Of a stretch of DNA of 7,351 nucleotides, positions 1 through 6,231 are shown piece after piece. The notes under the pieces were generated by a model. It saw only the letters and a list, made by a program, of their open reading frames with translations. It was not told the origin of the DNA and made no database searches. Source of the stretch: an uncultured Clostridium sp. (GTDB lineage: Bacteria > Bacillota > Clostridia > Lachnospirales > Lachnospiraceae). The number at the start of each line of letters is the position of its first letter. The first letter of the stretch is position 1. Made by a program: the position numbers and the translations under genes. The stretch is from contig CAMEWU010000119.1 of the NCBI GenBank assembly GCA_945946715.1, positions 1 to 7,351 of the forward strand. Direction: 5' to 3'.

Positions 1-89
1 TCATTTCTTTGTATATTTATTATTGTAAAACTAAAGAATTAGAAAAAGAAATACAAGAAATGTTGCTTTACAAACATAACATAACGTGA
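1..89 (+). CDS. Possible 3' end of an upstream gene (partial, unidentified)
   Basis: The frame that begins at base 3 stays open from the window edge to a TGA at 87-89, giving about 28 residues. It starts hydrophobic (ISLYIYYC) and ends with a charged, helix-like stretch (KTKELEKEIQEML) before the stop. That looks like the last membrane segment and tail of a protein, but 28 open codons in such AT-rich DNA can occur by chance. If real, its end overlaps the candidate promoter of the next gene (67-95). No function can be assigned. Confidence 0.3.
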   Translation, partial: ISLYIYYCKTKELEKEIQEMLLYKHNIT

Positions 90-95
90 TATTCT
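67..95 (+). promoter_or_regulatory. Candidate sigma-A promoter for the nrtR-pncB unit
   Basis: A -35-like TTTACA (67-72, 5 of 6 matches to TTGACA) is followed by a 17-nt spacer and TATTCT (90-95, 4 of 6 matches to TATAAT). A TG at 87-88 gives the extended -10 form TGnTATTCT. Transcription would start near 102, leaving a leader of about 50 nt before the TTG start at 152. A weak inverted repeat, ATGTT (60-64) and AACAT (73-77) with 8 nt between, straddles the -35. It could be an operator, but the arms are short and I cannot match it to a known NrtR site. Confidence 0.4.
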
Positions 96-140
96 GACAA
101 AAAAGTATAAAAAAGCTACTTTAAAATCTGATGATAGATT

Positions 141-145
141 GGAGG
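141..145 (+). promoter_or_regulatory. RBS deciding the TTG start of nrtR
   Basis: GGAGG lies 6 nt before the in-frame TTG at 152-154, which is ideal Shine-Dalgarno spacing. The in-frame ATG at 131 lies upstream of this site and is preceded only by A/T-rich sequence without an RBS. This favours TTG-152 as the start. Confidence 0.7.
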
Positions 146-151
146 AAGATT

Positions 152-931
152 TTGGATACAATAAAAAATGAGGGACCTTCCGTCACCGTTGATGTTTTGG
201 TTTTTGCGGTTAATCAGAAGTTAGATGCATTGAAGATTTTGCTGATTCGAAGAAAGAGTCACCCATTTATCCATTGCTGGTCATTGCCGGGTGGTTTTGT
301 AGAAATGCAGGAATCATTGGAAGATGCGGCCAGACGGGAATTAGAGGAAAAAACCGGATTGCAGAATATATATATGGAACAGTTGTATACATTTGGTGAA
401 CCGGAACGCGACCCAAGGACGAGAGTAATATCTATCGCATATATGGCATTAATTCGGGAGGAAGCAGTGGCAGTAAAAGCGGGAGATGATGCAGAGGAAG
501 CCAGTTGGTTTACCATTCATCAGTTAAAAGATGCAGTGGAATTAATAGGCGATAATGGAGAAACTCTGACATATCATGTTACAAGGATTCCGTTATTCAT
601 TGGAGGTGTTTCTTCTATGGAAGAAACTGCCTATAAGCAGGAAAAATCGGGAATCGCATTTGATCACGAAAAGGCAATTCAGATGGGAATCAATCGGCTT
701 CGAAATAAGGCAGAATATACGAATATTTTGTTTGGTCTGATGCCGGAAGAATTTACACTGCCGGATTTACAAAAGCTATATGAAACGGTACTTGGTAAGC
801 ATTTATACAAAGCAAATTTTCGAAAAAAAATTAGTGGCTTTGTAGAAGCTACCGGAGAAAAGAAAAATCAAGAAGGTTCAAAACGTCGTCCGGAACTGTA
901 TCGTTTCAGGGAGACAGTGTCAGAAAACTGA
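152..931 (+). CDS. nrtR: NrtR-like transcriptional regulator (Nudix domain + winged helix)
   Basis: The protein is about 259 residues from TTG-152, or 266 from the ATG at 131. It opens with the family's PSVTVD strand (residues 9-14). A Nudix fold follows, with the Nudix box at 48-70 (second Gly of SLPGG to the Leu of KTGL). The C-terminal part (about 182-253) has the winged-helix pattern of NrtR proteins, with EYTNILFGLMPEEFTLPDLQ, an NFRKKI recognition-helix region and a closing RRPELYRFR. Known NrtR proteins are cytoplasmic repressors of NAD synthesis and salvage genes that release DNA on binding ADP-ribose. The Nudix box reads REL-E-E-K-T-G-L, so the second Glu of the EE pair, a metal ligand in MutT, is Lys67. 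This suggests loss of hydrolase activity and a sensing role. pncB follows 36 nt downstream, supporting an NAD regulon. Some NrtR relatives control sugar genes instead. Confidence 0.88.
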   Translation: MDTIKNEGPSVTVDVLVFAVNQKLDALKILLIRRKSHPFIHCWSLPGGFVEMQESLEDAARRELEEKTGLQNIYMEQLYTFGEPERDPRTRVISIAYMALIREEAVAVKAGDDAEEASWFTIHQLKDAVELIGDNGETLTYHVTRIPLFIGGVSSMEETAYKQEKSGIAFDHEKAIQMGINRLRNKAEYTNILFGLMPEEFTLPDLQKLYETVLGKHLYKANFRKKISGFVEATGEKKNQEGSKRRPELYRFRETVSEN

Positions 932-967
932 CCAATAGAGAACGAATAGAAGAGAAGGAGAAGCAAA

Positions 968-2431
968 ATGAAAAAAACACAGGATATGCAGAGAAATCTA
1001 ACGATGGTAATGGATTTTTATGAATTAACGATGAGTAACGGATACTTTCTGGATCAGGACAAGGATATTCGGGTGGCCTTTGATGTGTTTTACCGGAAAA
1101 ATCCGGATAATGGAGGATTTGCAATTTTTACCGGTTTGGAACAGATTGTAGAATATGTGTTAAATTTGCATTTTGATAATGATGATATAGAATATTTAAG
1201 AAGTCAGAATCTGTTTGCAGAAGAGTTCCTGGCATATTTAAAGGATTTCCACTTTACAGGTGATATTTATGCATTTCCGGAAGGAACGGTTATGTACCCT
1301 AATGAACCATGCCTGACGGTAGTGGCACCGTTAATTGATGCACAGCTAATTGAGACAGCAATTTTGCTTCAAATTAATCATCAGTCCTTGATTTCTACAA
1401 AAACCCGGAGAATTGTACGTGCTGCAGGAGGAAGAGCAGTATCTGATTTTGGTGCCCGTAGAGCTCATAATATGGACGCGGCAATTTATGGTGCCAGAGC
1501 AGCATATATAGGTGGAGCAAACAGTACGGCAACGGTTCTGTCCGGTCAGATGTTTGGAATGCCCATTAGCGGAACCATGGCTCACAGTTTCGTTATGTTC
1601 TATCGAGATGAGTTTGAAGCCTTTAAGAAGTATGCAGAAACGTATCCGGATGCAACGGTTCTTTTGGTAGATACCTATGATGTTTTGCGAAGTGGTATAC
1701 CAAATGCAATCCGGGTGGCGAAGGAAGTATTAGAGCCTATGGGAAAACGTTTGAAAGGAATCCGAATTGACAGCGGTGACCTTGCATATCTGACTAAAAA
1801 GGCAAGAAAGATGTTGGACAAAGCAGGATTGGAAGACTGTAAGATTATCATTTCCAACAGCTTGGATGAGTTTACCATTTCGTCGATTTTGAGCCAGGGT
1901 GGCTGTGTAGACAGTTTTGGTGTAGGTGAACGCTTGATTACTGCTAAGTCGGAGCCGGTATTTGGAGCTGTGTACAAGATAGCTGCAGTAGAGGAAGAAC
2001 CGGGTGTATTTGTACCACGTATTAAGATTTCTGAAAATGTAGAAAAAATCACGAATCCCGGACTTAAAAAGGTGTACCGGATTATTGATGAGGAAGGTCG
2101 TGCAATTGCTGATATGATTGCAAAGTCAGATGAGGTAGTAGATATGAGTCAGCCGTTCCGGTATGTGGATCCTACAAAACCATGGAAAAACCGGTACTTT
2201 GAGAATTGTAAAGCCATTGAATTACAGAAGCTGATTATTCAAAATGGAAAACTGGTTTATCAGTTGCCGGACTTGGAGGAAATTGCTTCCTATGTAAAGC
2301 GTCAGTTGTCAGAGGAGATATGGGAAGAAGAGCAGCGGTTTGAATATCCGCATATGCACTATTTAGATATGACACCGGATTACTATGAAATGAAAATGCA
2401 GTTATTAAATGATTTGAGTATGAAGGAATAA
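968..2431 (+). CDS. pncB: Nicotinate phosphoribosyltransferase
   Basis: This cytoplasmic enzyme makes nicotinate mononucleotide from nicotinic acid and PRPP, usually with ATP hydrolysis, as the entry step of the Preiss-Handler NAD salvage route. The 487 residues match the longer Firmicute/human-type NAPRTase. Landmarks are the N-terminal LTMVMDFYELTMSNGYF (11-27), DFGARRAHNMDAA (160-172), SGTMAHSFV (201-209) with the expected phosphorylated His at 206, RIDSGDL (266-272) and FGVGERL (317-323) for phosphate and nucleotide binding. The ATG has an AAGGAG 7 nt upstream (955-960). It lies 36 nt after nrtR with no terminator between, so the two are probably co-transcribed. It is 43 nt before the uracil permease. 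No frame damage is seen. Confidence 0.95.
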   Translation: MKKTQDMQRNLTMVMDFYELTMSNGYFLDQDKDIRVAFDVFYRKNPDNGGFAIFTGLEQIVEYVLNLHFDNDDIEYLRSQNLFAEEFLAYLKDFHFTGDIYAFPEGTVMYPNEPCLTVVAPLIDAQLIETAILLQINHQSLISTKTRRIVRAAGGRAVSDFGARRAHNMDAAIYGARAAYIGGANSTATVLSGQMFGMPISGTMAHSFVMFYRDEFEAFKKYAETYPDATVLLVDTYDVLRSGIPNAIRVAKEVLEPMGKRLKGIRIDSGDLAYLTKKARKMLDKAGLEDCKIIISNSLDEFTISSILSQGGCVDSFGVGERLITAKSEPVFGAVYKIAAVEEEPGVFVPRIKISENVEKITNPGLKKVYRIIDEEGRAIADMIAKSDEVVDMSQPFRYVDPTKPWKNRYFENCKAIELQKLIIQNGKLVYQLPDLEEIASYVKRQLSEEIWEEEQRFEYPHMHYLDMTPDYYEMKMQLLNDLSMKE

Positions 2432-2449
2432 TAGTGTATACTATTAGTA
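2414..2449 (+). promoter_or_regulatory. Candidate internal promoter for uraA-upp with overlapping palindrome
   Basis: TTGAGT (2414-2419, 4 of 6) and TATACT (2437-2442, 5 of 6) are separated by exactly 17 nt. The -35 lies in the last codons of pncB. An odd-centred perfect palindrome, TACTA-T-TAGTA (2439-2449), overlaps the -10 and the predicted start point and could be an operator. Transcripts would have a leader of about 26 nt before the uraA ATG. Nothing resembling a PyrR attenuator fits in this leader. It is a motif match only. Confidence 0.4.
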
Positions 2450-2474
2450 ATATGTTTTAGGAGGAGTTAAAATT

Positions 2475-3788
2475 ATGAAACAGGTTACAAATGAAGCCGT
2501 TTATGATGCACGCACTTTTGGCGTGCCCAAAATGATGGTGCTGGGATTCCAGCATATGTTTGCTATGTTTGGGGCAACCGTTCTGGTGCCTGCACTGACT
2601 GGGTTAAGTGTTTCGGCAACACTTCTATTTGCTGGTCTGGGTACGCTGTTATTTCATTTTCTGGCAAAGGGTAAGGTGCCTGCATTTTTGGGTTCTTCGT
2701 TTGCTTTTTTAGCCGGATATGCAGCCATTGCACCCAATGGTGAAAAGGAATTGCTTCCTTATGCTTGTGCCGGTGTGGCAGCTGCTTCGTTGTTATACTT
2801 TGTGTTAGCAGGATTAATAAAGGCCTTTAGTGTGGAACGAGTAATGAAATTCTTTCCGCCAATTGTGACAGGACCGATTATTATTGCTATTGGACTTACC
2901 TTATCTTCATCAGCTATTACTAATTGCTCGGCTGACTGGCTTGTGGCTATCATAGCAATTGTAATTGTAATGGTTTGTAATATCTGGGGAAAAGGTATGA
3001 TAAAAATCATTCCGATTATTCTTGGCGTGTTAGGATCATATGCAGTAGGGATTCTTCGTCATGATGTAGATTTTACTGCAATAAGAGATGCAGCATGGAT
3101 TGGTTTACCATTTCATATGAATGATACAGTATTCTCGATTTTCGGCAATCTGGATTCCGGTTTACTGGTAAATGCTATCATTACAATTATGCCAATTGCC
3201 TTGGCAACTATGGTAGAACATATCGGAGATATGTGTGCAATTTCATCCACAGTAGGCAAGAATTATATAGCCGATCCGGGTCTGCATCGGACATTGTGTG
3301 GTGATGGAGCAGCTACATTGCTGGCATCCCTATTTGGAGCACCGGCAAATACCACTTATGGTGAAAATACAGGTGTGCTGTCTCTGACAAAAGTATTTGA
3401 TCCAAGAGTAATTCGGATTGCTGCTTATCTGGCAATTGTATTTTCATTTTCTCCGAAATTCGCAGCAGTGGTTAGTTCTATGCCAACAGCAACCATCGGA
3501 GGAGTATCGTTGGTATTATATGGTATGATTTCTGCCGTAGGTGTGCGGAATCTGGTTGAGAACCAGGTGGACTTTTCAAAAGGAAGAAATGTAATTATTG
3601 CTGCATTGATTCTGGTATTGGCAATTGGTATTAAATACTACAATGCATCTGGGGCGATTTCATTTAATATCGGAACAGTAACCATCAGTCTGACAGGACT
3701 TGCAGTTGCAGCAGTAGTAGGAATTGTTTTGAATGCCATACTGCCGGGAAAAGATTATGAATTTACTACACAGGAAACGAAAGAGTAA
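2475..3788 (+). CDS. uraA: Uracil permease, NCS2 family (UraA/PyrP type)
   Basis: This inner-membrane uracil:proton symporter belongs to the nucleobase-ascorbate (NCS2) family. At 437 residues it matches the usual size for 14 membrane spans. Family marks in order are GFQHMFAMFGATVLVP (24-39), FLGSSFAF in TM3 (71-78), the TM8 motif VEHIGD with Glu248 (247-252) and the TM10 motif ANTTYGENTGV with Glu297 (291-301). E. coli UraA binds uracil through Glu241 and Glu290. The 49-residue spacing is identical here, which favours uracil over xanthine or urate. AGGAGGAG (2459-2466) precedes the ATG. It is followed 72 nt later by upp, the enzyme that traps imported uracil as UMP, which supports the substrate. 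The nicotinate gene next door raises the less likely option of other bases being carried. Confidence 0.93.
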   Translation: MKQVTNEAVYDARTFGVPKMMVLGFQHMFAMFGATVLVPALTGLSVSATLLFAGLGTLLFHFLAKGKVPAFLGSSFAFLAGYAAIAPNGEKELLPYACAGVAAASLLYFVLAGLIKAFSVERVMKFFPPIVTGPIIIAIGLTLSSSAITNCSADWLVAIIAIVIVMVCNIWGKGMIKIIPIILGVLGSYAVGILRHDVDFTAIRDAAWIGLPFHMNDTVFSIFGNLDSGLLVNAIITIMPIALATMVEHIGDMCAISSTVGKNYIADPGLHRTLCGDGAATLLASLFGAPANTTYGENTGVLSLTKVFDPRVIRIAAYLAIVFSFSPKFAAVVSSMPTATIGGVSLVLYGMISAVGVRNLVENQVDFSKGRNVIIAALILVLAIGIKYYNASGAISFNIGTVTISLTGLAVAAVVGIVLNAILPGKDYEFTTQETKE

Positions 3789-3792
3789 ATCC

Positions 3793-3814
3793 TAAGAAAT
3801 AAGTAAGAAATAAG
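3793..3814 (+). repeat. Short tandem repeat between uraA and upp (11 bp x 2)
   Basis: The unit TAAGAAATAAG occurs twice head-to-tail (3793-3803 and 3804-3814) and is followed by a partial third start (TAA). It begins 4 nt after the uraA stop and runs into an A-rich tract. It probably arose by slippage. Apart from a 4-bp hairpin (GTCA 3824-3827, TGAC 3832-3835), the 72-nt gap holds no terminator or attenuator, so uraA and upp are likely co-transcribed. Confidence 0.8.
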
Positions 3815-3860
3815 TAAAAAAAAGTCAAAGATGACGTAGTATATTAAAGGAGGTAGCAGT

Positions 3861-4490
3861 ATGTCAAACTACACAATTATGGGACATCCATTAATTCAGC
3901 ATAAGATTTCGATGATTCGGGATAAGAATACGGGAACCAATGAATTTCGTAAGTTAATTGAAGAAATAGCCATGCTTATGGCGTATGAGGCATTACGGGA
4001 TTTGCCAACGGAAGATGTAGAGGTAGAAACACCAATAGAGACCTGTATGACTCCTATGATTTCCGGTAAGAAGCTTGCAGTAGTTCCGATTCTTCGGGCT
4101 GGATTGGGAATGGTAAATGGAATTCTGGCACTAGTGCCAACAGCCAAGGTTGGGCATATCGGTTTGTATCGGGATCCGGTTACACATGAACCACATGAGT
4201 ATTATTGTAAGTTACCTGACCCAATCGATCAGCGTACGATTGTGGTAGTGGATCCAATGCTGGCAACCGGAGGCTCTGCAGTAGATGCGATTAATTTTGT
4301 AAAAGAGCATGGCGGAAAAAATATTAAATTTATGTGTATTATAGCTGCACCGGAAGGACTACAGCGGTTGATGAAAGCACACCCGGATGTGCAAATATAT
4401 GTAGGACAATTAGACCGTTGTCTGAATGAAAATGCATATATTTGTCCGGGACTGGGAGATGCAGGAGACCGGATTTTTGGCACAAAATAG
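3861..4490 (+). CDS. upp: Uracil phosphoribosyltransferase
   Basis: This cytoplasmic enzyme joins uracil to PRPP, giving UMP and pyrophosphate, in pyrimidine salvage. The 209 residues are exactly the usual length. The PRPP-binding loop is in VVVDPMLATGGSA (128-140). The C-terminal uracil-binding stretch YICPGLGDAGDRIFGTK (193-209) is the family signature, and VVPILRAGLGM (74-84) is the conserved type I PRTase segment. A near-perfect AAAGGAGGT (3846-3854) sits 6 nt before the ATG, one of the best RBSs in the window. It directly follows the uracil permease, forming an import-and-trap pair. No separate promoter or PyrR leader is visible in the preceding gap. Confidence 0.97.
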   Translation: MSNYTIMGHPLIQHKISMIRDKNTGTNEFRKLIEEIAMLMAYEALRDLPTEDVEVETPIETCMTPMISGKKLAVVPILRAGLGMVNGILALVPTAKVGHIGLYRDPVTHEPHEYYCKLPDPIDQRTIVVVDPMLATGGSAVDAINFVKEHGGKNIKFMCIIAAPEGLQRLMKAHPDVQIYVGQLDRCLNENAYICPGLGDAGDRIFGTK

Positions 4491-4521
4491 TTGACCGGCA
4501 GCAGGATTTGCAGGAAGACAG

Positions 4522-5259
4522 ATGGGAAAAAACAGAAAGAAGACAGACATCAGTATAAAGAAAAAGCGATGGATAGCCATTCTGATTCTGACAGCATTCT
4601 TAGCTGGCTCCATACTTGCTTTTTGGGAAGTGGGGAAGCCGCTGATACAGTTTGTGTCAGATAGTGAGCGATTACGTTTATGGGTAGATGACAATTGGTT
4701 TTGGAGTCGGCTGGCCTATATCGGAATCATTATCCTGCAGATTGTTGTGGCCATTATTCCGGGTGAACCCTTTGAAATAGCAGCCGGATATGCGTTTGGT
4801 GCTATAGAGGGTACGATTATCTGTATGCTGGGAAGTGCTATAGGAGGGACACTGGTGTTCCTGCTGGTACGTAAATTTGGAATTAAGCTGGTGGAAGTAT
4901 TTGTATCGGTAGACAAAATCAATTCCTTGAAGTTTCTACAGGATGATAAAAAACGGGACATTCTGATTTTTTTGTTATTCTTTATACCGGGAACACCTAA
5001 GGATGCATTAAGTTATTTTGCCGGACTGACCAAAATGGATTTGAAAACCTGGATACTGATTACAACCATTGCTAAATTTCCTTCTATTGTTACGTCTACC
5101 ATTGGCGGTAATGCAATTGGAATGGAAAAATATCTGTTTGCAATTATAGTGTTTGTGATTACGTTTTTAATTAGTGGAGCGGGATTGCTATTTTATAATC
5201 ATTATACAAAGAAAAAACAGGCAGAAATTGCGTCAACAAAAGAAGAGGATGAAAAATAA
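4522..5259 (+). CDS. TVP38/TMEM64 family (VTT-domain) membrane protein
   Basis: This is an integral membrane protein of the TVP38/TMEM64 group, related to the DedA superfamily, which in general is linked to lipid scrambling or flippase-type functions. The substrate here is unknown. The 245 residues begin with a Lys/Arg-rich tail (1-16) and a membrane segment (17-35). TM2 (64-80) leads into the VTT hallmark GEPFEIAAGYAFG (81-93) and a Gly-rich helix (94-117). The second hallmark is FIPGTPKDALSYFAGL (144-159). Two more segments (166-185, 205-225) precede a charged C-tail, KKKQAEIASTKEEDEK. The gap after upp is 31 nt and the RBS is weak (AGGA, 4512-4515), suggesting translation as the last operon gene. 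Its link to base salvage is not obvious. A strong hairpin terminator follows. Confidence 0.87.
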   Translation: MGKNRKKTDISIKKKRWIAILILTAFLAGSILAFWEVGKPLIQFVSDSERLRLWVDDNWFWSRLAYIGIIILQIVVAIIPGEPFEIAAGYAFGAIEGTIICMLGSAIGGTLVFLLVRKFGIKLVEVFVSVDKINSLKFLQDDKKRDILIFLLFFIPGTPKDALSYFAGLTKMDLKTWILITTIAKFPSIVTSTIGGNAIGMEKYLFAIIVFVITFLISGAGLLFYNHYTKKKQAEIASTKEEDEK

Positions 5260-5278
5260 TTGCAAATGAATTGCAATT
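5258..5278 (+). promoter_or_regulatory. Operator-like inverted repeat upstream of the ZIP transporter
   Basis: AATTGCAA (5258-5265) and TTGCAATT (5271-5278) form a perfect 8-bp inverted repeat around a 5-nt spacer (ATGAA). AATTGCA also recurs a third time at 5275-5281. The site overlaps the stop codon of the preceding gene and ends 5 nt before the -35 of the candidate promoter at 5284. Its symmetry and position fit a dimeric regulator site. It does not resemble the usual Zur, Fur or MntR consensus, so the regulator is unknown. Confidence 0.45.
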
Positions 5279-5283
5279 GCATC

Positions 5284-5312
5284 TTGACAAGGAGAAAATA
5301 ACATGTGATACT
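5284..5312 (+). promoter_or_regulatory. Candidate sigma-A promoter of the ZIP transporter gene
   Basis: A perfect -35 TTGACA (5284-5289) is followed by a 17-nt spacer and GATACT (5307-5312, 4 of 6). TG at 5304-5305 gives an extended -10. Transcription would begin near 5319, with a leader of about 84 nt. The -10 lies in the 5' arm of the terminator hairpin, and the leader would contain only its 3' arm. Further along the leader a modest hairpin is possible (GGCAA 5349-5353 with TTGCC 5366-5370). Confidence 0.55.
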
Positions 5313-5336
5313 GTGTGAGTGTCACATGTTATTTTT
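5295..5336 (+). terminator. Rho-independent terminator of the salvage operon
   Basis: Bases 5295-5312 pair with 5318-5335: 14 perfect pairs at the base, one T-G wobble, then three more pairs around a 5-nt GTGTG loop. The 3' arm ends in a run of five T (5332-5336). The stem is AT-rich but very long. It begins 35 nt after the stop of the VTT gene. The A-run in the 5' arm could let it work in the reverse direction too, but no convergent gene is present. Confidence 0.75.
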
Positions 5337-5390
5337 GTGGCAAAATTCGGCAAACAACATTGTGCTTGCCTGTTGGAATAAGATTTGAAA

Positions 5391-5396
5391 AGAGGA
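5391..5396 (+). promoter_or_regulatory. RBS deciding the ATG start of the ZIP gene
   Basis: AGAGGA lies 6 nt before the ATG at 5403. An in-frame TTG at 5385 would place this RBS inside the coding region and has no RBS of its own, so the six extra residues it adds (MKRGRS) are probably not translated. Confidence 0.7.
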
Positions 5397-5402
5397 AGAA
5401 GT

Positions 5403-6134
5403 ATGGGAATTCTTATAACGATTGTATTAGGTATCTTTTTGCTGCTGGGAGTTGTAGTGGTTAAACTGGCTAAAGGAAGTAAAACCATTGAACAATTATC
5501 CATTGCTATTGCATTGGGAACAATGGTATCTTTGGTTATTCTGGAACTGATACCTGAAGTGCTGGAAACCTTTCATGGAGGAATGCTGGCTGTAGCAGCA
5601 GTGGCAGTTCTGGCAGGAATTGGAATACTGAAAGTGCTGGACCATTTTATTCCGGACCATGAAGATGGACATAAAGAAGAGGAGCAGACAGAGGAAAATG
5701 TCATTCATATTGGAGTGATTTCAGCAGTTGCCATTATTTTGCATAATATTGTAGAAGGTATGGCGGTATATAGTATTTGTACGGAATCACTAAAAGTAGG
5801 ATTACTGGTTGCATTAGGAGTTGGTCTGCACAATATTCCAATGGGTATGCTCATGTATTCCACATTACAAAAAGACAGTCGGCAGAAGCAGGTAATGATT
5901 CTGGGGCTGGCAGCGGTGTCTACTTTTTTCGGAGGACTTCTGATGGCATGTATCAGTCCGATTTTGAATGAGGTAGTTATTGGCATTCTAATCTGTATAG
6001 CATTGGGAATGTTGCTCTTTATCATTTTGTTTGAGTTGATTCCTCATTTGTTTCATTGTAAGAAAAGAGGTTTGACTATACTGGGAATACTTCTGGGAAT
6101 TGCAGTGATTCTGGTTAGTAGCTGTTTAGAATAA
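5403..6134 (+). CDS. ZIP-family metal-ion transporter
   Basis: This membrane protein of 243 residues belongs to the ZIP family (zinc, iron or manganese transport towards the cytoplasm). About eight hydrophobic segments are visible. After TM3 there is a cytoplasmic-type loop rich in His, Asp and Glu (HFIPDHEDGHKEEE, 81-94), a common ZIP metal-binding loop. TM4 carries LHNIVEGMA (113-121) with the metal ligands His114, Asn115 and Glu118. TM5 carries GLHNIPMGM (141-149), where the usual Glu of HNIPEG is Met147. ELIPE (48-52) in TM2 and ELIPH (211-215) near the C-terminus are also family positions. The altered TM5 may change metal choice or number of sites, so the metal cannot be named. It has its own promoter candidate (5284-5312) and a nearby inverted repeat, so it is probably regulated apart from the upstream operon. 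Confidence 0.88.
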   Translation: MGILITIVLGIFLLLGVVVVKLAKGSKTIEQLSIAIALGTMVSLVILELIPEVLETFHGGMLAVAAVAVLAGIGILKVLDHFIPDHEDGHKEEEQTEENVIHIGVISAVAIILHNIVEGMAVYSICTESLKVGLLVALGVGLHNIPMGMLMYSTLQKDSRQKQVMILGLAAVSTFFGGLLMACISPILNEVVIGILICIALGMLLFIILFELIPHLFHCKKRGLTILGILLGIAVILVSSCLE

Positions 6135-6159
6135 CTGAAATAATTGTCTGAAAAGTTCA

Positions 6160-6189
6160 TTGTATTTACTAGCAGTTTCGTTGTATAAC
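6160..6189 (+). promoter_or_regulatory. Weak candidate promoter for the PEP-synthase-like gene
   Basis: TTGTAT (6160-6165, 3 of 6) and TATAAC (6184-6189, 5 of 6) are 18 nt apart. An inverted repeat, ATAACT (6185-6190) and AGTTAT (6198-6203), overlaps the -10 and predicted start. The rest of the 97-nt gap shows no hairpin terminator after the ZIP gene, so read-through from upstream is also possible. Confidence 0.3.
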
Positions 6190-6216
6190 TAATATACAGT
6201 TATTTATGAGAAACGT

Positions 6217-6225
6217 GAGGGGTGA
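6217..6225 (+). promoter_or_regulatory. RBS deciding the TTG start of the PEP-synthase-like gene
   Basis: GAGGGGTGA resembles the ideal AGGAGGTGA and ends 6 nt before TTG-6232. Its last three bases (TGA 6223-6225) are an in-frame stop, so translation cannot begin further upstream in this frame. Confidence 0.65.
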
Positions 6226-6231
6226 ACCGGT

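Noticed and set aside
73..87. Short AACAT-type iteration (AACAT, AACAT, AACGT) upstream of the regulator
   Set aside because: Only 15 nt of low-complexity AT-rich sequence in the promoter spacer. Too weak to call a repeat or operator by itself.
932..967. NAD-type riboswitch or separate promoter before pncB
   Set aside because: The 36-nt gap is too short for a riboswitch and contains only a standard RBS.
3789..3860. Terminator, PyrR attenuator or promoter between uraA and upp
   Set aside because: The best hairpin has only 4 bp, there is no T-run after it, and the TATATT at 3840 abuts the RBS and has no -35 partner.
5777..5971. 64-codon + strand frame inside the ZIP gene
   Set aside because: It overlaps TM4-TM5 of the transporter in another frame. 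The transporter frame carries the conserved HNxxEG motif.
6135..6231. Terminator after the ZIP gene
   Set aside because: No stem longer than about 6 bp followed by a T-run is present. The 6-bp repeat at 6185-6203 overlaps a promoter-like -10 instead.
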